64,000 bases of DNA from Dolomedes plantarius (taxonomy: Eukaryota; Arthropoda; Arachnida; Araneae; Dolomedidae), in NCBI GenBank assembly GCA_907164885.2, contig OU015501.1:18239617-18303616 (forward strand). The letters run 5' to 3'. This document shows positions 48,001 to 55,291 of this stretch, piece after piece (position 1 is the stretch's first letter; each line of letters opens with the position of its first letter). The translations under genes were made by a program, and so were the position numbers. The notes under the pieces are model-generated. The model was not told where the DNA came from. It did no database searches and saw only the letters and a program-made list of their open reading frames with translations.

Positions 48001-48091
48001 TGGGTCAATAAACTTGTATCAGGTTATAAGGCAGGTGCCAAAGGGTTTGCATTTTTTATTGCAAATTTAGATCTAACAGATGAAGGCATTG
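31562..48091 (+). CDS. IDE: Insulin-degrading enzyme (insulysin), exons 1-10, 3' incomplete
   Basis: Ten exons join in frame: 31562-31727, 34521-34597, 34715-34741, 35661-35764, 40503-40672, 42174-42296, 44641-44753, 45632-45721, 47554-47626 and 47999-48091, 1036 nt, about 345 residues. IDE is a zinc metalloprotease of family M16A that degrades insulin, amyloid peptides and other small peptides, mainly in the cytosol. The catalytic motif HFCEH is at residues 69-73, with the distal zinc ligand Glu150 in [10 protein letters not shown]. The invariant [12 protein letters not shown] segment is in exon 9. The start Met corresponds to the internal start of the vertebrate enzyme, after its leader. 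All introns are GT-AG. IDE proteins have about 1000 residues, so two thirds are missing from this window. Confidence 0.95.
32483..32932 (+). mobile_element. Non-autonomous Helitron
   Basis: 450 bp beginning TCTATATATATAAATGAG and ending with a GC hairpin ACCCGGGCAACGCCAGG and the terminal CTAG, inserted between A and T with no target duplication. These are the standard Helitron ends (5' TC, 3' hairpin plus CTRR). Inside lie two G-runs and no Rep/helicase gene. Confidence 0.85.
33010..33130 (+). repeat. Duplicated poly-T/AAAGAAGAAG block
   Basis: ACATACCTATGAATATC, T-run, AAAGAAGAAGAAAAAGGTT occurs, then again as ACATACCTATAAATATC, shorter T-run, AAAGAAGAAG. A tandem duplication of about 80 bp with a length-variable homopolymer. 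Confidence 0.8.
34521..34597 (+). CDS. IDE: IDE exon 2 (zinc motif)
   Basis: Carries [20 protein letters not shown], with the inverted zinc motif HxxEH: His69 and His73 bind zinc, Glu72 is the base. Acceptor CTCCTAG, donor AAG/GTATTT. Phase 1 in, phase 0 out. Confidence 0.95.
34715..34741 (+). CDS. IDE: IDE exon 3 (27-bp micro-exon)
   Basis: Only nine codons, YPSENEYNK, matching the conserved YPxENEY segment of IDE. Acceptor TCTTAG, donor AAA/GTAAGT. Intron 2 is only 117 bp. Confidence 0.92.
35661..35764 (+). CDS. IDE: IDE exon 4
   Basis: [20 protein letters not shown], then [15 protein letters not shown]. The substrate-binding strand and helix of the first M16 domain. The last 45 bp and the donor are partly duplicated in the intron that follows. 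Confidence 0.95.
35720..35880 (+). repeat. Tandem duplication of the IDE exon 4 end and donor
   Basis: The segment 35720-35790 (last 45 bp of exon 4, its donor GTAAGTATAG and 16 bp of intron) is repeated immediately at 35791-35880. The copy keeps most exon sequence with a few substitutions, has a small insertion before its GTAAGT, and repeats GTATAGTTAA once more. Confidence 0.9.
37141..37153 (+). repeat. Poly-G tract in IDE intron 4
   Basis: Thirteen consecutive G on the sense strand. Similar tracts lie at 44448-44460 (13 G, intron 6) and 45105-45121 (17 G, intron 7). Confidence 0.95.
37375..38162. mobile_element. Mariner-derived foldback element
   Basis: A 788-bp near-palindrome. The left arm (37375 to about 37730) is the reverse complement of the right arm (about 37815-38162), with a spacer of under 100 bp. 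Ends are CAAGGGTCATTTTTTAAGTA and, reversed, CGAGGGTCATTTTTTAAGTA, flanked by TA on both sides. Each arm encodes, in opposite directions, the C-terminal part of a mariner transposase ([20 protein letters not shown], then [20 protein letters not shown]). The copy has no complete gene. Confidence 0.9.
38255..38665 (+). pseudogene. IS630/Tc1-type transposase C-terminal remnant
   Basis: Reads [12 protein letters not shown] near 38310, close to the PYHCxLNPIEL motif around the third catalytic residue. After a shift comes [20 protein letters not shown] and [11 protein letters not shown], then an acidic tail ([15 protein letters not shown]). Stops and shifts occur between the pieces. The N-terminal parts are absent. 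Confidence 0.6.
40503..40672 (+). CDS. IDE: IDE exon 5 (distal zinc ligand)
   Basis: [20 protein letters not shown], then [20 protein letters not shown] and KFGTG. Glu150 in the SEHEKN segment is the third zinc ligand. Confidence 0.95.
40673..42173 (+). other. IDE intron 5
   Basis: 1.5 kb, AT-rich, no gene or mobile element recognised. Confidence 0.8.
42174..42296 (+). CDS. IDE: IDE exon 6
   Basis: [20 protein letters not shown], then [20 protein letters not shown]. Corresponds to the conserved helix and strand ending the first M16 domain. Phases 1 in and 1 out. Confidence 0.93.
42430..44205 (-). mobile_element. Jockey-like LINE remnant in IDE intron 6
   Basis: Minus-strand fragments in order: [20 protein letters not shown] and [15 protein letters not shown] (44205-43942, region after the RT), then RNase H start [11 protein letters not shown]...GSGLFCE near 43100, then [18 protein letters not shown] and LRLVT near 42700-42590, and [12 protein letters not shown] near 42460. 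The order and wording match the LINE at 8614. Many stops show it is old. An hAT derivative is inserted at 43190-43720. Confidence 0.75.
43190..43720 (+). mobile_element. hAT deletion derivative inside the LINE
   Basis: Terminal inverted repeats CAGACCTGCCAAC at 43190 and GTTGGCAGGTCTG at 43720, with CCAATG directly repeated outside (43184-43189 and 43721-43726). The open frame at 43237-43494 ends [20 protein letters not shown], then [20 protein letters not shown], which resembles the hAT dimerisation domain. The rest of the transposase is deleted. Confidence 0.8.
44641..44753 (+). CDS. IDE: IDE exon 7
   Basis: [20 protein letters not shown], then [18 protein letters not shown]. Linker between the first and second M16 domains. 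Confidence 0.93.
44754..45631 (+). other. IDE intron 7
   Basis: 878 bp, AT-rich. It contains a 17-G run at 45105-45121. No element seen. Confidence 0.8.
45632..45721 (+). CDS. IDE: IDE exon 8
   Basis: Thirty codons, [20 protein letters not shown] then [10 protein letters not shown], matching the conserved FPIPD segment at the start of domain 2. Confidence 0.93.
45722..47553 (+). other. IDE intron 8
   Basis: 1.8 kb. A GC-richer block at about 46845-47095 with an open frame on each strand stands out but resembles no family I know. A short direct repeat (TCACTCYTCAGTSTAATGATGA) lies near 46590-46640. Confidence 0.7.
47554..47626 (+). CDS. IDE: IDE exon 9
   Basis: [20 protein letters not shown], then LKNY: the near-invariant [13 protein letters not shown] motif. 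Confidence 0.95.
47999..48091 (+). CDS. IDE: IDE exon 10 (last in window)
   Basis: [20 protein letters not shown], then [11 protein letters not shown]. Donor ATTG/GTAAAT. The next exon, expected to encode the helix after DLTxEG, is not found in the remaining 15.9 kb. Confidence 0.93.
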
Positions 48092-48605
48092 GTAAATTTC
48101 AATTTCAATCTTTATAGTTTAACATTAATTTTATTTAAAAAATGATATGCTTTTAACTCCTTGCAAATCAAATTGTTTTATAGTTCTTTGTGATTTTAAG
48201 GTATCTGCATGCAATCTATAAATATTGTGTTTTTTTTTAGATGACATAAATACATGGCAACATATTCATAAATAAAAGTTTTTTGGTTTTGAGAAATTCT
48301 ATGAAAATATTTGCACAACATTGTCTTTAATTATAGTACATGGGATTTAGGGTATACCATTGCAGTACAATTTATATATCCTTCTGTTACACTAATTAGA
48401 ATTTTACTGACAAATTATCTGTTCTAAACTGCTACACTAAAACAGAACTTGGAAAAAAAATTTAAATCACAGTTTGGGATTCAAGCAATCATTTGTAGAT
48501 TTGCAATTTATCAAAACTTCTGTAAATTAATAATATGATCCTGTTAAGTAAAACTATTGAATTTTTTAAAGTCTTTATTATAGCTTGTTTTTTATCATAT
48601 TATCA
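48092..48605 (+). other. Start of the intron after IDE exon 10
   Basis: AT-rich sequence with no exon or element, up to the Gypsy LTR. Confidence 0.7.
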
Positions 48606-48955
48606 TGTAGACGGATTGAGTGATTAACACAGAGAGCACAATTTAGATAAACGAGACTTTTATTCACAGCAAGAGAGTTAACATGCACCCAGCTGGAACC
48701 TAACTGACTTCCCACGAGCTTGCGGGAAGCCTTTTTATACACTAAAGAACTTTCTAGAATTATTTAAATTAAGATGATTAATATATTTCGTACTTTCCTG
48801 AAGCTTCGAGAAAGCGAACATAAATTAACTTAAAAAGAACATGAAATACTTTCGACAGTCCGTCTCGGGGCTCGAACCGATGACCTTCTGAAGTAGAGCC
48901 CAGTGCTTTAGACGTTTGGCCACGTTGTCGCTCGAGAATGGTTGTAAATATGTCA
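48606..48955 (-). repeat. Gypsy 3' LTR with promoter and poly(A) signals
   Basis: 350 bp with TG...CA ends (TGTAGACGG at 48606, TATGTCA at 48955). On the minus strand it has TATAAAAAGGC near 48740-48730 and GAATAAAAGTC near 48665, a plausible TATA box and polyadenylation signal in the right order. The purine-rich AGGTGGGATAA (48966-48956) precedes it. Confidence 0.8.
48854..48935 (-). other. tRNA-like sequence within the Gypsy LTR
   Basis: The minus strand reads CGACAACGTGGCCAAACGTC, then TAAAGCACTGGGCT, and ends with GGTTCGAGCCCC, close to Pol III A and B boxes. The outer ends CGACA and TGTCG can pair like an acceptor stem. The T-stem is imperfect, so a functional tRNA is doubtful. It may be a pseudo-tRNA or a SINE head taken into the LTR. 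Confidence 0.4.
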
Positions 48956-48966
48956 TTATCCCACCT

Positions 48967-51078
48967 TTAAAAGAACAGTGTCTCACTGTTAGATGACTTC
49001 TTATTTTTTTTTCTGTAATGCATTAATGGTCCCGAATATTCCTTCTTCTGGTTAGCATCACCAAGCTTATTATCAGCATTCCCCGGTTCTTCCTGAAGAG
49101 TAGTTGGATCTTCCTCTAAGGCTGTTTCTTGCACATCCAGATCATAGTAGGGTTTCATGCATAAAACATGCACAACATCTCGTGTTTTTTATCTTTTTGA
49201 CTTAGGATCAAAATCTTCAACTTCATAGGTAACGTCGGATAGCTGTCTTAATATTTGATACGGACCGAAATACCTTTTGAGGAGCTTTTCTGATAGGCCT
49301 ACTTTACGAATGGGGGTAAAAATCCATACGAGGGTTCCAGGCAAATATTTTACTATTCGGTGCTTAGCGTCATAGATCCGACAATCTTTTTCTTGACCTT
49401 CCAGTGTCCGTACTCGAGCTAACTGCCTTGATTCTTCTGCTTGGGTGATTACTCGATCGAGGCAACCCAACACTGTTCCATCAGGGCTATACAGGAATAT
49501 AGTATCCAGTGTTATTTCGGCTTCTCGACCACACACTAAGCAGAAAGGTGCGAATCCAGTGGTATCTTGTCGAGCGGTATCGTAAGCAAACGTGACAAAT
49601 GGTAGTATTGTGTCCCAGTTTTTCTGTTCTATGTCCACATACATAGACAACATATCAGCTAAAGTTTTGTTAAGTCACTCAGTTAGACCATTTGTTTGAG
49701 GATGGTATGAGGTCGTCATTCGGTGGACAACATTGCAGGTTCTGTTAAGTTCGGAAATTAGCTTCGACTGGAAGACTTGTCCTCTATCGGTGATGATAGT
49801 CCGTGGCACCCCAATGCTTTAAAATGATTTCTTCAACAAAGAATTTTGCAACTTCGGGTGCTTCAGCAGTTGGCAGAGCTTCTGTTATGGCGTAATGAGT
49901 CAAGTAATCAGTACATACGATAATCCATTTGTTACTATCCTTAGATTTTGGGAATCTTCCTAATAAATCAATACCCACCTGCTGGAAAGGTACCTCTGCA
50001 GGATGTATAGGAATTAGACGACCAGGCGGTTTTTGAGGAATGGATTTTCTTCTTTGACATTCTTTACAGTGCATTACATAGCAGTGTACGCTTCGATAAA
50101 GCGTAGGCCGATAAAATCTCTTACGTATTCTATCATAGGTCTTCACAAATCCCAAGTAGCCGGCAGTTGGTTCGACATGAAAATGTCGAAGGATATCCAG
50201 CCTCACATGCTTAGGAATAACTGCTAACCATCTCTTTCCCGAAAGATCAAAATTTTCCTTGCACAGGATCCCGTCGATTATCTCGAGGTCTACTTTGTCA
50301 GACTTTTGTGGCTTCGTGGAAGACTCGGACTCAAAGTATTCATAAAGCACAGAATCCTTACGTTGCTCAAGTGCTAAATCAATGCCGAGGCCAATGGCAC
50401 TCATATCTACTGAAGTGGCATGGTCATCAATGGGGTTTCTGGAAAGGCTATCGGCATCATTGTGTCTTTTTCCACTTTTATATACCATAGAAATATCGTA
50501 TTCTTGGAGTCTAACAGCCCATCTTGCCAATTTCCCGGAGGGGTCTTTTAAATTAGCTTACCAACACAACGAGTGATGGTCTGTCACAATTGTGAATGAT
50601 TTTCCAAACAAATAAGGGCGGAACTTCATGATGGCCCATACGACTGCAAGGCACTCTCTTTCGGTTGTTGAATAATTTCGTTCGGCTTTTGACAGTGTTC
50701 TAGATGCATAGGCTATGATTTTTTCCTCGTTCTGCTGCTGTTGAACCAACACAGCAACAATGCAATTATCCACTAGTGTCAGTGTGTAATTCAGTGGAAG
50801 CTGTTTCATCAAATAAACCTAGTATTGGTTCAGAAATGAGTGCTGACTTTAGGTCGTTGAAAGCTTCTTCCTGTGTAGAGGTCCACATAAATTTGGAATC
50901 ACCTTTTAGTAAAATCTAGAGAGGCTGGGCTCGATAGCAGAAGCCTTTGATAAAGCATCTGTAGTAGGAGCACAGTCCGAGAAAGCTTCTGGCGTCATGG
51001 ACGCTCTTTGGGGTAGGAAAATCTTGAACTGCTCTTACTTTATCTGGATCGGGTTTTACGCCTTCACTGGATACTAGA
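48967..51078 (-). pseudogene. Gypsy Pol: end of RT, RNase H, integrase
   Basis: Reads SSEGVKPDPDKVRAVQDFPT and RSFLGLCSYYRCFIKGF (RT connection), then RNase H with [20 protein letters not shown], then [17 protein letters not shown] near 50559 interrupts CW.AN. Next comes LSRNPIDD, and the integrase zinc finger HFHVEPTAGYLG...CKECQRRK, where the second His is Tyr, then GIDLLGRFPKS with the first catalytic Asp. A frameshift near 49795 leads to IITDRGQ (second Asp) and HPQTNGLTE (Glu), then a TGA at 49675-49677. The C-terminal region YFGPYQILRQLSDVTYEVED ends at a stop near 48967. Several lesions make it inactive. Confidence 0.88.
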
Positions 51079-51592
51079 CATAGGCGTAGCGTCGGGGGGG
51101 CACGTGCCCCCCCCAACTGAACTCGAAATTTATTAAAACTTAATAGAGTTCAGTTAAAATCGGAAAATTGTAGAAAACTTTTAAGAAAGTTGGGTTTTTT
51201 CCCGCTTTTTCAAACTGTGAAATCGAATATTCCGATTATGTCTTTAGCGTTAACATAGATTTTAACAATGATATAATCCATAACAAAAATTCGATGCTAT
51301 ATTTTTTCCTCGGCTAAAAATCCTTTGCGTTCAGACCACACTCTTTACCCCCTTGGGGTCGTTGAACTTACTCCCCCGCACCCCTTGAAGGAAAGCGCTA
51401 CAAAGGGTCGCTATCAGTGTTCCTGGAAACACAAAGCAGGCGCTGGGTGGAGAATTTTAATGGTTTAGCGGCTGGCCTACACCACACCACTTTCTATATC
51501 CACCTCTACCAGTGAGTAATTCTTTGTGTGTTGGTTTCAATTCTTTGTTTACGTGCACGCTTTATCAAATCATTGTTTTTGTACGTTTGAAA

Positions 51593-54017
51593 ATGTCAAA
51601 ACAGAAATCAGTACTTTCTTTTTTCAAAAAAGTCGATAGCTCGAATAAAAAAATTGATTTGTTAAACCAAGAATAAAATCTAGAAGCAAGTAGTGACAGT
51701 AACATTAATAAATGTGCCAAGTCCAACTATGGTGATAATCAGCTGATGCCGATACCATCCTGTTCAACAAATCTCGATGTGGAGGAAAAATGGCCTAGGC
51801 CTATGGACGTGGTGGAAAGTAGTGGTAGAGATCCTGCTCTGGGTCTACAATCAGCGGATATTTCTAGGGGTCCATTCCAGCCTGTTGATTGTTTCATGGT
51901 AAGCAAAATACAGTTAAAATCTAGACAGTTTAGAAACACGTGGTATTCTGAATTTGGTTGGGTTGAATACAGCCCCATTTTGGATGCTGCATTTTGTTTC
52001 TCTTGTCGTATTTTTTGCAAAGATAAAACAGGGCGTGGAGAGGAGTCATTTACTAAAATTGGGGTGACAAACTGGAAAAAAGCATTGGAAAAATTTAGAA
52101 AACACGAAAAAAGTGATATGCATCTAAAATCTACCCAATTTCTTAAAGAATACCGAAAATCTGGCAAAACAGTTGCAGACTCTTTGTCTTCAGCACACAC
52201 TAAAAAAGTTAAAGAAAATCGAAAATATGTAAAATTCATTATTAAAACTATTTTGTTCCTTGGAAAACAAGGTCTTGCCCTAAGAAGACATTGTGAGGGT
52301 TCAGTGTGTTTAAATACAGGTAATTTTCAGGAGCTACTTGACCTTAGGTCAAAAGATAAAGGAGAAGATATAATAACACTGATGAATTCATCAATTCATT
52401 CATACAGGAGTCCCCAGATACAGAATGAAATTATAGATTGTATAAAAAGTGAAATGATACAATATATCGTGAAAGAGTTAGAAGAGGTTACGGCCTATTC
52501 TATAATTTGTGACGAAACAACAGATGTTTCCAGTCGTGAGCAAGTGAGCATATGCATTCGCTACATCACTAACAATGACGAAAATGTCCGAATTAAAGAG
52601 AGATTTCTGGGCTTTGTTGATGTTGCAGAAACAACAGGTCAAAACTTACATTCGGTTATTAAAGGGTATATACATCAAATTGGGATAAATCTTAATAAAA
52701 TGCGTGGTCAGGCGTATGACGGTGCTAGTCAAATGAGTGGAAAGTTCAATGGCGTAGCTGCAAGGTTTCAGGAAAAAGAGCCTAGGGCATTATACACTCA
52801 TTGTCATGCCCATTTGTTGGATCTTGCTGTTATGCGGTTTTGTGAAGAAGTAAGACAGTTGCGAAATTGTTTGTCCATAATAAATTCTCTGTATAATATT
52901 ATCAATGCTTCTGCCAAGAGGTTTTCTATTTTTGAATCTATATGTAAACAAAATGAAGAGGCTAAAAGTAAAAGGCTGATTAGTTTGTCACAAACAAGAT
53001 GGACTGTTCGTCACCGTGCTATAAGGGTTATCTTAAAGCAGCTCCCAGAAGTTTTGGAAGCAATGGAAGTTGTGGCAAGTGACGCTTCCAATAGAAAGGT
53101 TGCAGCTGAAGCAGATGGACTAATAAAGCAGGCTAGTAGTTTTGAATTCATCTTCAGCCTTAAACTCATGTACAACGTTCTAAGCCTGACTGACATACTG
53201 TCGAAAGAGCTTCAAAGTGAAACGTTAGACATTTCCAAACTGTTCAGTAAAGTTGAAGCTGTTATCGACAGTATAAAACTTCAACGAAATGATCAAGGTT
53301 TCATTCACTTATGGAACGAAACAGAAGAACTTTGCAAAGTTTTTTCCACCAAAGGCTTGTATGTTGACAGACTCTCCTTGCTTCGAAAACGGAAGAAACC
53401 AAAAAGGCTTGAATATAATGATGCGTCTGAATCTTTTTATCATCACACCTCGGCAGAAGGGCAATGTAAAATAGAAATTTATTTTGCGGGGCTTGACATT
53501 GTAGTAAGTAACCTCCAAGCTCGATTTTCTCAGAATGACTGCGACAAAATCAATTCCATTATCCAGCTTTTGTTGGATTGGGATAGCTTAGATGAAACTG
53601 TTGTTGGGAAAATCCAACCCTTTTATCAGTTGTCTTTCCTCACAGCTGAAGTTTTTTCACTGCTTCTCTAAAAAAAATTTTATAAAAACAGACAAGAAAA
53701 ATCCAAACATAAATCTGCAAGAGTTGGCACAGTTTTGCACTAAAAACGGCCTGAAAAACAATGTACCTGAAGTGATACATCTCTTAGAAATTGCTCTTTC
53801 ATGGCCTATCACAACTACGACCGCAGAGAGGTCATTCTCTACCCTGCGAAGGCTCAAAACTTACTTGAGAAGCACGATGAAAGAAGAACGCTTAAGTGGA
53901 CTTGCCATAATGGCAATAGAACATGAACTGACGCAGCTGTACTCTAGTGAAGAGAAACTGGACTTGCTTGTGGAAAAATTTTCAAGGCATTCTGAAAGAA
54001 GACTTTTATTAAATTAA
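51593..54017 (+). pseudogene. hAT transposase 1, two lesions
   Basis: The start MSKQKSVLSFFKKV is at 51593, in frame with the long reading. A TAA at 51674-51676 interrupts after 27 codons, then 641 codons run from 51746. In order: a TTF-type zinc finger (about 51880-52160, AAFCFSCRIFCKDKTGRGEE), DUF4371-like region, DETTDVSSREQVSICIRYI with the first catalytic Asp, AYDGASQMSG with the second, CHAHLLDLAV (the CxxH motif), and QTRWTVRHRA. A one-base shift near 53660, at a T-run, separates the hAT dimerisation domain ITTTTAERSFSTLRRLKTYL. Length and order are normal for this family. Both lesions would have to be absent for activity. Confidence 0.88.
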
Positions 54018-55135
54018 AGAGGGCTGTTATGGCCAAGTACGAGACAAGGTTTACCAATGTGTTAAACAGACATTTAAAATACACTGTAAAACCTTGTAGA
54101 ACTTGCCTAGAATCATTATTTTATATTTTATTTATTAACTTAAGATTTTTCAAAGTTTCAATATTTGTTGTTTAAGAAAAGAGTTTGTAGTAATAAAAGC
54201 ACTGATTTTGACTAGAAAGTGATTTAACTTTACCATCCCTGTCCTGTGAGGGAACGTAAAATAAAATTTTTTTGTATTTTGAGTTGAGAGCTAATTATAG
54301 CAGAGGTGTGATAGGTTTTTTGCTGAATAATTAAAAATCCAATACAGCAATCAAATAACATTTATATTAAAATGAGTTACGTTTAGGAGATGTTGCTTTC
54401 GTAACTTTGTTAAAATGATAGCTTTCACTTAACTTTTTAAGTTGTTTTATTTCACTTTGCTTTTTACCTGTTGAGTACTTTCCGCCGCTAACAATTTAGG
54501 CTAACAACTTAGCCGCTAAGGAGAGCTTAGCGGCCGAAAGTACTCAACAGATAAAAGACAAAGGGAAATAAAACATCCTAAAAAAGATAAGTAAAACTTA
54601 GACTTTATTGGTTATCATGTTTTACAATATCCTCGCAAAATTCATTAATCATGTTGTAGAAAAGCTTTTGGGTCCTCAGATAGCCTAAAAACACGTTTTA
54701 TGGCTTTCAATTTAAAAAAAAAAATTATAAACTTTTATAGAAACTTTTTAATTTGATAAATATTGTTTATTGAAATGTTATTTCCTTATTGAATTAAATT
54801 ACGACAATTTTTTTATCGTAGTATTACAATATTTATATATTATTTTACTATACAATCATTCCTTCGAATGCGATTGACTGCTTGGTGAAAGGAAAATGTG
54901 TTATTGATATTTTGAAATATCGTTTATATTTTGAAATATCGTCTATATTTTGAAATATCGATATTTTTGTGCCGAAATATTATTGATAATGATATTAATA
55001 GCCGATATTATCATCGATACTCATATCGATATTTTGCTTTCGATATTATCATCGATACTCATATCGATATTTTGCTTTCGATATCCCATCCCTAATTCGT
55101 GCCCCCCCAAAATTTAGAAGCACGCTACGCCTATG
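54018..55135 (+). other. 3' noncoding region of hAT 1
   Basis: No gene. It holds a hairpin segment at 54405-54610 and, from 54905, three copies of an 18-bp TATTTTGAAATATCG-type repeat followed by two copies of a 37-bp unit with ATCGATACTCATATCGATAT. Such subterminal repeats often bind transposase. Confidence 0.7.
54405..54610. repeat. Inverted-repeat (MITE-like) hairpin inside hAT 1
   Basis: Left arm includes TTTTATTTCACTTTGCTTTT and CTGTTGAGTACTTTCCGCCG. The right arm is its imperfect reverse complement (CGGCCGAAAGTACTCAACAG, then AAAGGGAAATAAAACA). The loop near 54495-54520 contains short TTAGCC/GGCTAA-like words. Confidence 0.75.
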
Positions 55136-55291
55136 ATACTAGATGGCCTAGGATCTTGATTTCCCTTGCGCCAAACAGACATTTCTTAGGATTGAGAACT
55201 AGGCCAGCTTCCTGAATGCATTTAAGGACACAGATCATCCTTTTAAGGTGGTCCAAAAAAGTTTGGGAGAATACCACAATATCGTCTAAAT
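55136..55291 (-). pseudogene. Gypsy RT fragment between the two hAT insertions
   Basis: Reads LDDIVVFSQTFLDHLKRMIC, then VLKCIQEAGLVLNPKKCLFG and IKILGHLVS. It begins within the catalytic YLDD motif, whose first part is on the far side of hAT 2, and ends where hAT 1 is inserted. Confidence 0.88.

Larger units (their letters stand above)
51079..55135 (+). mobile_element. hAT transposon 1 (ZMYM/TTF type), 4057 bp
   Basis: Perfect 13-bp terminal inverted repeats, CATAGGCGTAGCG, and a perfect 8-bp target duplication ATACTAGA (51071-51078 and 55136-55143). It contains one transposase gene on the plus strand. Subterminal direct repeats containing ATATCGAT lie before the right end (54910-55080), and an internal hairpin MITE-like segment lies at 54405-54610. 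Confidence 0.93.

Noticed and set aside
48854..48935. Functional tRNA gene
   Set aside because: A and B boxes are suggestive, but the T-stem and anticodon stem pair poorly; kept only as tRNA-like.
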